The notes under the pieces: model-generated | Told to the model about the DNA's origin: nothing | Databases searched by the model: none | What the model saw: the letters and a program-made list of their open reading frames with translations, nothing else | Program-made: the position numbers and the translations under genes | Shown here: positions 8,601 to 16,044 of the stretch, piece after piece | Layout of the letters: every line of letters begins with the position of its first letter | How positions within the stretch are numbered: the stretch's first letter is position 1 | IMG/VR virus record: IMGVR_UViG_3300030109_003296 | Coordinates: 8,663 to 41,037 of that record | From: a virus | DNA: 32,375 nucleotides | Reading direction: 5' to 3' (one strand)

Positions 8601-9237
8601 TTTTGTATTTTTAGGACAGTCGGTATTAAAATATCAAGTGCCCCTTGATGTATATCAAATTATTAATCATATTTACGAAACAAAGTATGCTGAATTAAAG
8701 CCAGCTAACAAACAATTAGTTGGTAAAATTGAAAAAGAACATAGTTTATTTTATAATGGTGAAGATAGTCCTAAAATGACTAAACATAATCATTTACCTG
8801 GTAATGTATTAAATTGGTTTGAATCAAAATTTAGACATTATTTAGATTGGAATAAAGTAAAAGGGTATAATTTACATTTTAATTCTGTTTGGGTTAATAC
8901 AATGTTTCAACACGAGTATAATCCAGTACACGTGCACCAAGGATCATCGTTTACAGGGTTGTCCTCTGTTATGATTTTAAAATTACCAGAGTCTTATGGT
9001 GTAGAATATTCTGCAGCAGATGCACCACAAAATGGTAAACTTCAAATACTAGGCTCTAGTAGTGGATATTTTTCAAATGTAGATTATCAACCTAATATTA
9101 AAGAACGAGATTTTTTTATATTTCCATATGACATGAGACACTGCGTATATCCTTTCAATGGACCAGGGTATAGAAGAACTCTTGCTGCAAATATGGATGT
9201 GGAGTATGACCCAATTAAAAATAGAGGAGTGAGTTAA
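8581..9237 (+). CDS. Putative 2OG-Fe(II) oxygenase 1 (HxH type)
   Basis: 218 residues. The NPVHVHQGSSFTGL segment gives metal ligands His117 and His119, and FPYDMRHCVYPF gives the distal His187. Arg198/Arg199, about 11 residues later, would hold the 2-oxoglutarate carboxylate. The HxH...H...R pattern is that of the phage and bacterial 2OG-FeII_Oxy_5 family, so the protein should be a non-haem iron, 2-oxoglutarate-dependent hydroxylase. The substrate is unknown. The ATG lies 20 bases inside the sulfotransferase gene. The stop overlaps the next start as TAATG, with AGAGGAG supplying the downstream gene's ribosome site. Related architecture in the gene at 9827 suggests an old duplication. Confidence 0.75.
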   Translation: MDTSDFSFVFLGQSVLKYQVPLDVYQIINHIYETKYAELKPANKQLVGKIEKEHSLFYNGEDSPKMTKHNHLPGNVLNWFESKFRHYLDWNKVKGYNLHFNSVWVNTMFQHEYNPVHVHQGSSFTGLSSVMILKLPESYGVEYSAADAPQNGKLQILGSSSGYFSNVDYQPNIKERDFFIFPYDMRHCVYPFNGPGYRRTLAANMDVEYDPIKNRGVS

Positions 9238-9830
9238 TGTACGAAAATAAAATTATAACAGAACCTAAATGGAAAAGTTGGATTGTACAAACAACAACAC
9301 CATTGTTTACACCAGAACAATGTAGAAAAATTATTGCATCGGGTAGATCACAACAACCACAACAAGCACAAGTAGGTATGAATAAACCAGGTGGTGGAAC
9401 GGATACAAAGAAAAGAGTTACAACAATTAGTTGGATACCTTTTAAAGAAATGGAACCTATGTATACGGACTTATATAAATTTATACAAAAAGCAAATGAA
9501 AATCATTTTGGTTTTGGTGATATTAGAATTACAGAAAATGCACAATTTACAGAATACCCTGAAGGAGGGTTTTACGACTGGCATATGGATTGTGATGTAA
9601 ACATGGCTCACGAACCACCAGTGCGAAAAATATCTATGACATTATTATTAAATGATCCATCAGAATTTGAGGGTGGAGATTTAGAACTTATGTCATCTGG
9701 AAAGTTTGCAGAATTAAAACAAGGCCATGCAATTATATTTGCATCATTTTTAAATCACAGAGTTAGTCCTGTAACACGTGGTGTTAGACAATCTTTAGTT
9801 GTTTGGTTTGGAGGTAAACCATTTAGATGA
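9237..9830 (+). CDS. 2OG-Fe(II) oxygenase 2, prolyl/PKHD-hydroxylase type
   Basis: 197 residues with the classic HxD...H...R arrangement of prolyl-4-hydroxylase-like enzymes. GFYDWHMDCD gives His116 and Asp118, FLNHRVSP gives His174, and VTRGVRQSLVVWFGG gives Arg184 for 2-oxoglutarate. The surrounding FEGGDLEL and GHAIIFASFLNHRVSPV strands match PiuC/PKHD-type hydroxylases. This is the most confidently assigned oxygenase of the four. Such enzymes hydroxylate amino-acid side chains in proteins or small molecules, using O2 and 2-oxoglutarate and releasing succinate and CO2. It is coupled to the upstream gene by a one-base TAATG overlap and to the downstream gene by ATGA. The substrate is not evident. 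Confidence 0.88.
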   Translation: MYENKIITEPKWKSWIVQTTTPLFTPEQCRKIIASGRSQQPQQAQVGMNKPGGGTDTKKRVTTISWIPFKEMEPMYTDLYKFIQKANENHFGFGDIRITENAQFTEYPEGGFYDWHMDCDVNMAHEPPVRKISMTLLLNDPSEFEGGDLELMSSGKFAELKQGHAIIFASFLNHRVSPVTRGVRQSLVVWFGGKPFR

Positions 9831-10405
9831 TTAAAGAATCTTTTTTTCCAACATTTATTTATGGTAAAGATGTCGATTTAGATAATAGATTATTTGAAAA
9901 AGAAATAATTGAATGGTCTAAAAAAGATCCTGGCGTTAAAAAAACAAATAGAAATGGTTGGCATTCACAAACTGATATGCATACAATTCCTGTGTTTAAA
10001 CCTTTGGTTGATGTGTTATTTGAAATGCAATTCGAAATATATAATCAAGAATGGTTAGACAGATCTCCTAGATTAGGTAACATGTGGGCTAACATAAATC
10101 CTCCAGGTGGATACAATGCTCCACATATACATCCCAATAGTTTATTTAGTGGAGTATATTATGTAAAAGCTCCACCTAATTCTGGTGCTTTAGTTTGTAA
10201 TGAACCTAGAGCTGGTGCACAATTAAATATGCCTGTGAGAAAACCAGGCAAACCTCCAAAAGAATTATGGAGAGAAGTGCATTTAGAACCAAAAGAAGGT
10301 AGAATTATAATGTTTCCTTTTTATCTTTGGCATTGTGTTGAACCTAATTTATCGAATGATATAAGAATATCTGTAAGTTTTAATTTTATACAAGATGGCT
10401 TTTAG
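9827..10405 (+). CDS. Putative 2OG-Fe(II) oxygenase 3 (HxH type)
   Basis: 192 residues. NAPHIHPNSLFSGVYYVKAP supplies His100 and His102, FPFYLWHCVEPN supplies His169, and Arg180 in NDIRISVSFNF sits in the 2-oxoglutarate position. This is the 2OG-FeII_Oxy_5 pattern, clearly recognisable from GYNAPHIHPNS...SGVYYV. It resembles oxygenase 1 in motif layout but is only loosely similar elsewhere. The start overlaps the preceding stop (ATGA), and the following gene starts 11 bases inside its 3' end, so all are probably expressed from one message. Hydroxylation of a protein, nucleobase or metabolite are all possible; position beside fibre genes makes a protein or surface substrate somewhat more likely. 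Confidence 0.82.
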   Translation: MIKESFFPTFIYGKDVDLDNRLFEKEIIEWSKKDPGVKKTNRNGWHSQTDMHTIPVFKPLVDVLFEMQFEIYNQEWLDRSPRLGNMWANINPPGGYNAPHIHPNSLFSGVYYVKAPPNSGALVCNEPRAGAQLNMPVRKPGKPPKELWREVHLEPKEGRIIMFPFYLWHCVEPNLSNDIRISVSFNFIQDGF

Positions 10406-11042
10406 TAAATATCAAGTAATTAAAGGAGCACTCAACTATGAGTTAGCTAATTTTATATTTAATTACTTTTTACTTAAACGTGAAGCAACAGCTTTTATGT
10501 ATAAAAACAATTTAATTTACGACAATGGTTTGTCTGGCACATGGTCAGATCAACAAGTTCCAAACACATACTCTCATTACGCAGATCAAGTTATGGAAAC
10601 TTTATTAGTAAAGATGTTACCTGTTATGGATAAAGAAACTGGACTTGATTTAGTGCCAACTTATTCTTATGCAAGGATATATAAAAATGGAGATATACTT
10701 AAAAGACACAAAGATAGACCTTCTTGTGAAATATCTACAACATTAAATTTAGGAGGTGACCCATGGCCTATTTTTATAGATGGCACAGGTGCTGACACTG
10801 TCATTGATGAGTATAAAAATATACATAAACCTAACGCTCCAGCAGGAACTAAAGTCTTGCTTGAAGTTGGTGATATGCTAGTATATAGTGGCTGTGAACT
10901 TGAGCATTGGCGAGAGCCTTTTGAGGGCCAGGTATGTGGACAAGTGTTTCTACACTATAACCACAGAAATGGACCTTTTGCTGAAAAAAACAAGTTTGAT
11001 AAACGGCCAATGTTAGGTCTTCCCGCATTCGTGAAGATGTAA
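10395..11042 (+). CDS. 2OG-Fe(II) oxygenase-like protein 4, atypical
   Basis: 215 residues. GDILKRHKDRPSCEISTTLN gives a plausible iron pair His105 and Asp107. GDMLVYSGCELEHWREPF gives His171. The basic residue expected about 10-12 positions later is absent: the stretch GQVCGQVFLHYNH has Cys, Gly and Gln there. The fold and iron site look intact, but 2-oxoglutarate may be held differently (Arg173 is nearby), or the protein may use another co-substrate. The GQVFLHYNHRNGPF ending is a recurrent feature of this phage family as I know it. It is the last gene of the oxygenase run, ending 14 bases before the gp10-like gene. Enzymatic activity is less certain than for the other three. Confidence 0.7.
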   Translation: MAFSKYQVIKGALNYELANFIFNYFLLKREATAFMYKNNLIYDNGLSGTWSDQQVPNTYSHYADQVMETLLVKMLPVMDKETGLDLVPTYSYARIYKNGDILKRHKDRPSCEISTTLNLGGDPWPIFIDGTGADTVIDEYKNIHKPNAPAGTKVLLEVGDMLVYSGCELEHWREPFEGQVCGQVFLHYNHRNGPFAEKNKFDKRPMLGLPAFVKM

Positions 11043-11056
11043 TACAATGAGGTTAT

Positions 11057-13237
11057 ATGCTACAAAAAATAGGTTTTCAGCCAGGGATAAACAAACAAGT
11101 CACACCAACTGGAGCAGAAGGTGAGTGGGTAGACTGTGATAATGTAAGATTCCGTTATGGAACACCTGAAAAAATAGGTGGATGGAAACAGCTTGGAGAA
11201 AGTAATCTTACAGGTGCAGGTCGAGGACTACATCATTTCGTAAATAGTTTAGCTAGAAAATACGCGATCATCGGTACAAATAGAATTTTATATGCTTTCT
11301 CTGGTGGTGTGTATTATGATATACACCCTATTAAATCTACAACAACGCTTACAAGTGCATTCAGCACGACCAACGGATCACCAACAGTTACAATAACTTT
11401 TGGTAGTGCCCACAGTATTAGTGCTGGAGATATAATATTATTAGATAATTTTTCATCTATAACAAATTCTAATTTTGCAGCTGCAGATTTTGATGATAAA
11501 AAATTTATGGTAACAACTGTACCTAATAGCACGACATTAACTGTTACAATGCCATCTAATGAATCAGGAAGTGGTGCAACAACATCAGGCGGTGTTAGAG
11601 TACAACACTATTATCCAGTGGGTCCAGCCGTTCAAGCAAAAGGTTTTGGTTGGTCATTAGGATCTTGGGGTGGAGAAGTAGCAGGAGAACCCGCAACTAC
11701 ATTACAAAATGGTATTACAGACACTGCAACAACAGGTATTATATTAGTTGACTCCTCTCAGTTTCCAACATCTGGGACAAACTTTTTAATTATTGACAGT
11801 GAAGAAATATCTTACACAGGTATATCTTCTAGCGGTGAGTTAACAGGTGTGACGCGAGGTGTAGCAGGAACAACAGCAGCAGCTCATAGTGGTGGTGCAA
11901 CAATTACAAGTTCTACAAACTTTGTGGCTTGGGGCGAAGCAGCATCAGGAGATTTAGTATTAGAACCAGGTATGTGGTCTATAGATAATTTTGGTGATAA
12001 AGCTATTTGTTTAATTCACGATAGCGCTGTTTTTGAATGGAACTCTGCTGCAACAAATGCAACAGACACAAGAGCTGTAATTATAACTGGGGCACCAACT
12101 GCATCAAGACATATGGTTGTATCTACACCAGACAGACACTTAGTATTTTATGGAACAGAAACAACTATAGGATCACCTTCTACACAAGACGACATGTTTG
12201 TAAGATTTTCGGATCAAGAGGATATTAACACTTATACACCAACAGCAACTAACACAGCAGGAACACAAAGACTAGCTGATGGTTCACAGATTAGAGGAGC
12301 GATTAGAGGTCGTGATGCATTATATGTTTGGACAGACACAGCATTGTTTACTCAACGTTTTGTTGGATCTCCATTTACGTTTGCTTTTTCACAAGTAGGT
12401 ACAAACTGTGGACTTGTTGGACAGAATGCATGTGTTGAAGTTGATGGTTCTGCATATTGGATGTCAGAGAATGGTTTCTTTAGATATGCAGGTAAACTAG
12501 AATCACTACCTTGTTTAGTAGAAGATTTTGTTTATGACGACATAAACTTAGATTCTGGTAATCAAATGGTATCTGCTGGATTAAATAATTTATTCGGTGA
12601 GGTTACTTGGTTTTATCCAACCTCTTCATCATCAGTTGTAAATAAAATGGTTACGTATAATTATTTTGATTCATCACCACAAAGACCTGTTTGGACTGTG
12701 GGTACTTTAGCTAGAACAATGTGGAAAGACTCCGCTGTCTTTGGTTTACCACACGCAACAGAATATGATGCGAATACTGATACGTCTTTTGATGTTGTAG
12801 GAAATACAGAGGGTAGAACAACATACTATGAACACGAAACAGGGACAGATCAAGTTAGAGGTGGAGCGACAACTGTAATAGCAGCTAGTATAGAATCTGG
12901 AGATTTTGATATTACACAAAGAATTATAGGTAATCAACAATCTGGTATGGCTGATACTAGAGGTGATGGTGAGTTTATAATGAAGATAAGAAGGTTTATA
13001 CCAGACTTTATATCTCAAACTGGTGATACTAGAGTCACCTTAAATTTGCGTAATTATCCTAATAATACTCAATCAAGTTCTTCATTAGGACCATTTACAA
13101 TCAGCTCATCTACTGATAAGGTAGACACTCGTGCAAGAGCTAGAGCTATCGCGCTAAAAATAGAAAATACGGCAGCTAATCAAAGTTGGAAATTAGGAAC
13201 TTTTAGATTAGATATACAACCCGACGGGAGACGATAA
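11057..13237 (+). CDS. P22 gp10-like packaged-DNA stabilisation / tail-hub protein
   Basis: 726 residues. The N-terminus (GFQPGINKQVTPTGAEGEW, then DNVRFRYGTPEKIGGWKQLG) is typical of phage stabilisation proteins that close the portal channel after packaging. The C-terminal half (IRGRDALYVWTDTALFTQRF, YWMSENGFFRYAG) reads as repeated beta-propeller strands. P22 gp10 has about 470 residues. The excess is explained by two apparent beta insertions at about residues 93-184 and 211-284. The second has the FPTSGTNFLIIDSEEISYTG...LTGVTRG pattern found in several phage structural proteins. It would act in the virion as a head-tail plug or tail-hub component. GAGG lies four bases before the ATG. The next gene begins at TAATG. 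A tail-tubular-protein label is an alternative. Confidence 0.75.
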   Translation: MLQKIGFQPGINKQVTPTGAEGEWVDCDNVRFRYGTPEKIGGWKQLGESNLTGAGRGLHHFVNSLARKYAIIGTNRILYAFSGGVYYDIHPIKSTTTLTSAFSTTNGSPTVTITFGSAHSISAGDIILLDNFSSITNSNFAAADFDDKKFMVTTVPNSTTLTVTMPSNESGSGATTSGGVRVQHYYPVGPAVQAKGFGWSLGSWGGEVAGEPATTLQNGITDTATTGIILVDSSQFPTSGTNFLIIDSEEISYTGISSSGELTGVTRGVAGTTAAAHSGGATITSSTNFVAWGEAASGDLVLEPGMWSIDNFGDKAICLIHDSAVFEWNSAATNATDTRAVIITGAPTASRHMVVSTPDRHLVFYGTETTIGSPSTQDDMFVRFSDQEDINTYTPTATNTAGTQRLADGSQIRGAIRGRDALYVWTDTALFTQRFVGSPFTFAFSQVGTNCGLVGQNACVEVDGSAYWMSENGFFRYAGKLESLPCLVEDFVYDDINLDSGNQMVSAGLNNLFGEVTWFYPTSSSSVVNKMVTYNYFDSSPQRPVWTVGTLARTMWKDSAVFGLPHATEYDANTDTSFDVVGNTEGRTTYYEHETGTDQVRGGATTVIAASIESGDFDITQRIIGNQQSGMADTRGDGEFIMKIRRFIPDFISQTGDTRVTLNLRNYPNNTQSSSSLGPFTISSSTDKVDTRARARAIALKIENTAANQSWKLGTFRLDIQPDGRR

Positions 13238-14439
13238 TGGCAATAGATAAAAAAATTAAATATAAAGATAAAAGGTTGACCCCTAAAGAAAAGAAAAAAA
13301 TAAAACCTGCAAATCAAGGGGGTGGTAAAAATTATTTAGGTAAACAAGAAACTGTAACCGTTCCTAAAAAATGGTTATCAGATCCAGATCATGTTGTAGC
13401 AGAACTAGCTTATATTACACCAAGAGAACAAAAAATACTTTTAGATGCAAATATTTATGGATCATTAAAAGGTAAACCAAATAAAGGTCCTGGTGGAGTT
13501 ATGTCTTTACAAGGAGACTTAGGAGGATTTGATGCAAGTCCTGGAGGCCCAGACGATAAAGGAGGACCTGCTGGTGGTGGCGGTGGAAGAGATCCTGATA
13601 AGCAAAGAGTTAGAGATATTTTAACTGGTAAATTGGTTGTAGGCCAAACAGCTGCTAAAGGACCACGAACAAAACAATATAGTAACTTACCTGAATATAT
13701 GAGAGTGTTAGATCCAAAAACTGGCACTTATAAAAATAAATATATAGGATCAGCTTATAAATCTTATGGTCAACCAAGTTTTCTTGGTGGTCTATTTAGT
13801 AGAGGTGCAAGGGGATATAGAGGTATTAAAGGATTATCTGCCTTTGGCACACCTACCTTTGAGGCAACAAAAGGTCCAGATGGAACAGGTCCATTAGGCT
13901 TTTATACAGACGATGAGGATTTTGGAGAAACTAGAGGAGCGGTGCCTTTTGGAATATTGGGAATATTAAGTGCTATTGCAAATAAATTTAAAAAACCTAA
14001 AGACATGTCTAGATTTAATAAATTACAATTAGTTGATGGACAATTAGTTGACGACCCTAAAAATACTACAATTGTTCCAGATAGTGTTAAAAATTTGCCA
14101 ATGGAAAGTTTAGCATTACAAAATTTCTTTAATAAAAATATTATGGTTCCACCAGAAAAACCAACAGGAACAGGTATTAAAACAGTTGCACCACTGCCAG
14201 ATAATATTTTAGCTGCACCTGTGTTTAATTTAAAAGGTGAACAAATGGATAATAATGCATTTAGTTATTTAGACGTAGATGATAAAGATTTATTTGGAAC
14301 AGGTGGTTCTAACAAATCAGTTATTGAAACTATAAGAGATATATTAAAACCCAGTGCACCAAAATCAGAACTTAATAAAAATTTAATGAACACAGATGAT
14401 ATTTTACAAAATATTCCAGAGGAGGCTTTGAGTCCGTAA
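13237..14439 (+). CDS. Virion-associated protein, glycine-rich, function unknown
   Basis: 400 residues. The N-terminus is very basic (YKDKRLTPKEKKKIKPANQG). Residues about 78-120 are a Gly/Pro-rich low-complexity linker containing GGVMSLQGDLGGF. A Tyr/Gly-rich middle (KQYSNLPEYMRVLD, SRGARGYRGIKG) and a charged helical C-terminus follow. There is no catalytic motif, and at most one short hydrophobic stretch (AVPFGILGILSAI, near residue 240). It starts at a one-base TAATG overlap with the gp10-like gene and leads into the run of internal virion proteins, so a structural or ejection role is inferred. The GG-V-M-S-L motif recurs in two later proteins of this module. Confidence 0.75.
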   Translation: MAIDKKIKYKDKRLTPKEKKKIKPANQGGGKNYLGKQETVTVPKKWLSDPDHVVAELAYITPREQKILLDANIYGSLKGKPNKGPGGVMSLQGDLGGFDASPGGPDDKGGPAGGGGGRDPDKQRVRDILTGKLVVGQTAAKGPRTKQYSNLPEYMRVLDPKTGTYKNKYIGSAYKSYGQPSFLGGLFSRGARGYRGIKGLSAFGTPTFEATKGPDGTGPLGFYTDDEDFGETRGAVPFGILGILSAIANKFKKPKDMSRFNKLQLVDGQLVDDPKNTTIVPDSVKNLPMESLALQNFFNKNIMVPPEKPTGTGIKTVAPLPDNILAAPVFNLKGEQMDNNAFSYLDVDDKDLFGTGGSNKSVIETIRDILKPSAPKSELNKNLMNTDDILQNIPEEALSP

Positions 14440-14603
14440 TGGCAAAGATAGTACAAGTATTAACAAGACCTAGTGAGCAATATGATCTAGGTACAGCAGA
14501 AGCACAAGTTAGAGATCTTGATGCTATCGTAGAAAAATTAAATAGTACATTTCAAGAAGAGTTAAAACAAGAGGTAGAAGCGTTTAACTTCTTTTTAAAT
14601 TAA
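14439..14603 (+). CDS. Small acidic helical protein (54 aa), unknown
   Basis: 54 codons beginning MAKIVQVLTRPSEQYDLGTA and ending in a predicted helix (STFQEELKQEVEAFNFFLN). The start overlaps the upstream stop (TAATG) and the stop overlaps the downstream start (TAATG), which strongly supports a real gene. An AGGAGG lies at 14420-14425, slightly far from the ATG. Composition and frame usage match the neighbours. It may be a small structural or adaptor subunit; no motif is recognised. Confidence 0.75.
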   Translation: MAKIVQVLTRPSEQYDLGTAEAQVRDLDAIVEKLNSTFQEELKQEVEAFNFFLN

Positions 14604-14944
14604 TGGCTAATAGTTTTAAAAATAAAAAAGTAGATTTAACTACTGCAGATTTAACAACTTTGTATACTGTGCCGTCTGCAACAACAACTGTAGTGAAATC
14701 TTTACTAGTAACTGAGGATGCTGGATCAGGGACCACGATAACAATAACATTAGTAAATGCTAGTGGTGCTATATTTAATTTATTTAAAGATAAAGCAGTA
14801 GCATCTAAAGCAACATCAGAACTTTTAACTCAACCTTTAGTTATGGAAGAGAGTGAAATACTTAAAGTACAAGCTGCTGACGCGAACGAGCTGCACGTCA
14901 TAGCTTCTATATTAGAAATACAGCCAAGAGAGGTAACAACATAA
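14603..14944 (+). CDS. Small beta-rich virion protein (decoration-like), unknown
   Basis: 113 residues, Thr/Val/Leu-rich with alternating polar and hydrophobic residues expected of a beta-sandwich (LYTVPSATTTVVKSLLVTED, TTITITLVNASGAIFNLFKD). No signal peptide or membrane segment. This sequence style recurs in marine phage structural modules, where the proteins are usually labelled hypothetical; a trimeric decoration, neck or tail role is plausible. It is joined by TAATG overlaps at both ends to two very small genes, so the three are likely translated together. No Shine-Dalgarno precedes the start, again pointing to coupling. Confidence 0.75.
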   Translation: MANSFKNKKVDLTTADLTTLYTVPSATTTVVKSLLVTEDAGSGTTITITLVNASGAIFNLFKDKAVASKATSELLTQPLVMEESEILKVQAADANELHVIASILEIQPREVTT

Positions 14945-15114
14945 TGCAAGTAATAGAGCCAAAAGAAATAATAGAAGAGATTTATAACCTTAGAACAGGT
15001 GAGAAATACAAAAATGATGAAGAGTGGAAGGCTAAAGGCATACCTGAATCTGAGATAAGGAAAGATGTAAGAGTGATAATGCCAAGCCTTGATTTATTCG
15101 GAGAAACCAAATAA
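14944..15114 (+). CDS. Small charged protein (56 aa), unknown
   Basis: 56 codons beginning MQVIEPKEIIEEIYNLRTGE and ending RVIMPSLDLFGETK. It is strongly charged and helical in the first half. The ATG shares one base with the preceding stop (TAATG). The gene ends 12 bases before the next start, filling what would otherwise be a 180-base gap. No motif identifies a function. Position and coupling argue that it is expressed with the virion proteins around it. Confidence 0.7.
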   Translation: MQVIEPKEIIEEIYNLRTGEKYKNDEEWKAKGIPESEIRKDVRVIMPSLDLFGETK

Positions 15115-15126
15115 GATAGATAAACT

Positions 15127-16044
15127 ATGGCAATTTCAAGATCAGATATGGAAAGACAACTTCGAAACATGGGTGGTATCATGAGTTTACAAGAACCTAG
15201 ACAAGGGTATTTTTTAGGTAAAATTGTAAAGAAAGCTAAACGTGCTGTAAAAAAAGTTGTTAAAAGTCCTATTGGAAAAGCTGCAATATTAGCAGCACCA
15301 TTTTTATTAAGTGGTGGAGCTGCGGGTGGTCTTGGATCTATGTTTGGAAAAGCTAAAGGATTAGGTTCTTTAATAAGTGGATTAGGAAGTAAAATTTCAG
15401 GTATGAGCACATTAGGAAAATTAGGTTTAATTGGTGGTGTTTCAGGTCTTGGTGGATTGATGGCGGCTAGAGGACAACAGGAAGAAGAGGATGAAGAAGA
15501 TTTTTACAGAGGTGAGGGTTTAGATATTGACAGAATAGTTAGACTTGCAAGAATGAATGACCCACAATTTAGATTCCTACCTGGTGCAGAGTTTACAGAT
15601 GCTTATGCTGAGGGGGGTGAGGTTATGAATCCAATGACTATGTTTGGTCTAAGTTTATTAGATAAAGGTTCTGAAATGGGTATGGAAGAAATGAAAAAAC
15701 AAAAAAAATTAATGGAACTTTTACAAAAATTAAGAATGACAGATCCTGATAAAGAACTTAGAAAAAGAGGGGAGTTAGAAGAATTAAGAAGAATTGAAGC
15801 AGAAAAAAGAATAAACAAAGCTGAGGGTGGGATCATGAATCTTGGAGGTATGGAAATGGATCTCAGAGGTGGTGGATTTGTACCACTAGGTGCTAAAGAA
15901 AAAGCTGATGATGTACCAGCAAGATTAAGTAAAAATGAATTTGTAATGACCGCTGATGCTGTAAGAGCAGCAGGTGGGGGAAGTGTTGATAAAGGGGCAG
16001 ATAAGATGTATAAGCTTATGAAAGGTTTGGAGGCTCAAGTATAA
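15127..16044 (+). CDS. Putative internal virion / ejection protein with GGIMS and LSKNEFV motifs
   Basis: 305 residues. The N-terminus carries GGIMSLQEPRQGYFLG (residues 16-31) and a basic stretch (KKAKRAVKKVVK). Residues about 57-115 are hydrophobic and Gly-rich (AAILAAPFLLSGGAAGGLGS onward), capable of entering a membrane. An acidic patch (QEEEDEEDF) and a helical, Lys/Glu-rich segment (about 185-230) follow. A second GGIMNLGG lies at residue 235. The C-terminus has GGFVPLGAKEKADDVPARLS followed by LSKNEFVMTADAVRAAGGG, widespread in marine phage virion proteins. The layout suggests a protein packaged in the head and delivered with the DNA, but function is inferred. TAATG links it to the next gene. 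Confidence 0.75.
   Translation: MAISRSDMERQLRNMGGIMSLQEPRQGYFLGKIVKKAKRAVKKVVKSPIGKAAILAAPFLLSGGAAGGLGSMFGKAKGLGSLISGLGSKISGMSTLGKLGLIGGVSGLGGLMAARGQQEEEDEEDFYRGEGLDIDRIVRLARMNDPQFRFLPGAEFTDAYAEGGEVMNPMTMFGLSLLDKGSEMGMEEMKKQKKLMELLQKLRMTDPDKELRKRGELEELRRIEAEKRINKAEGGIMNLGGMEMDLRGGGFVPLGAKEKADDVPARLSKNEFVMTADAVRAAGGGSVDKGADKMYKLMKGLEAQV

Noticed and set aside
14982-15410. 142-codon minus-strand frame rich in Pro and Leu
   Set aside because: It is a mirror of the small gene at 14944 and the start of the 15127 gene, both of which have better starts and recognisable motifs.
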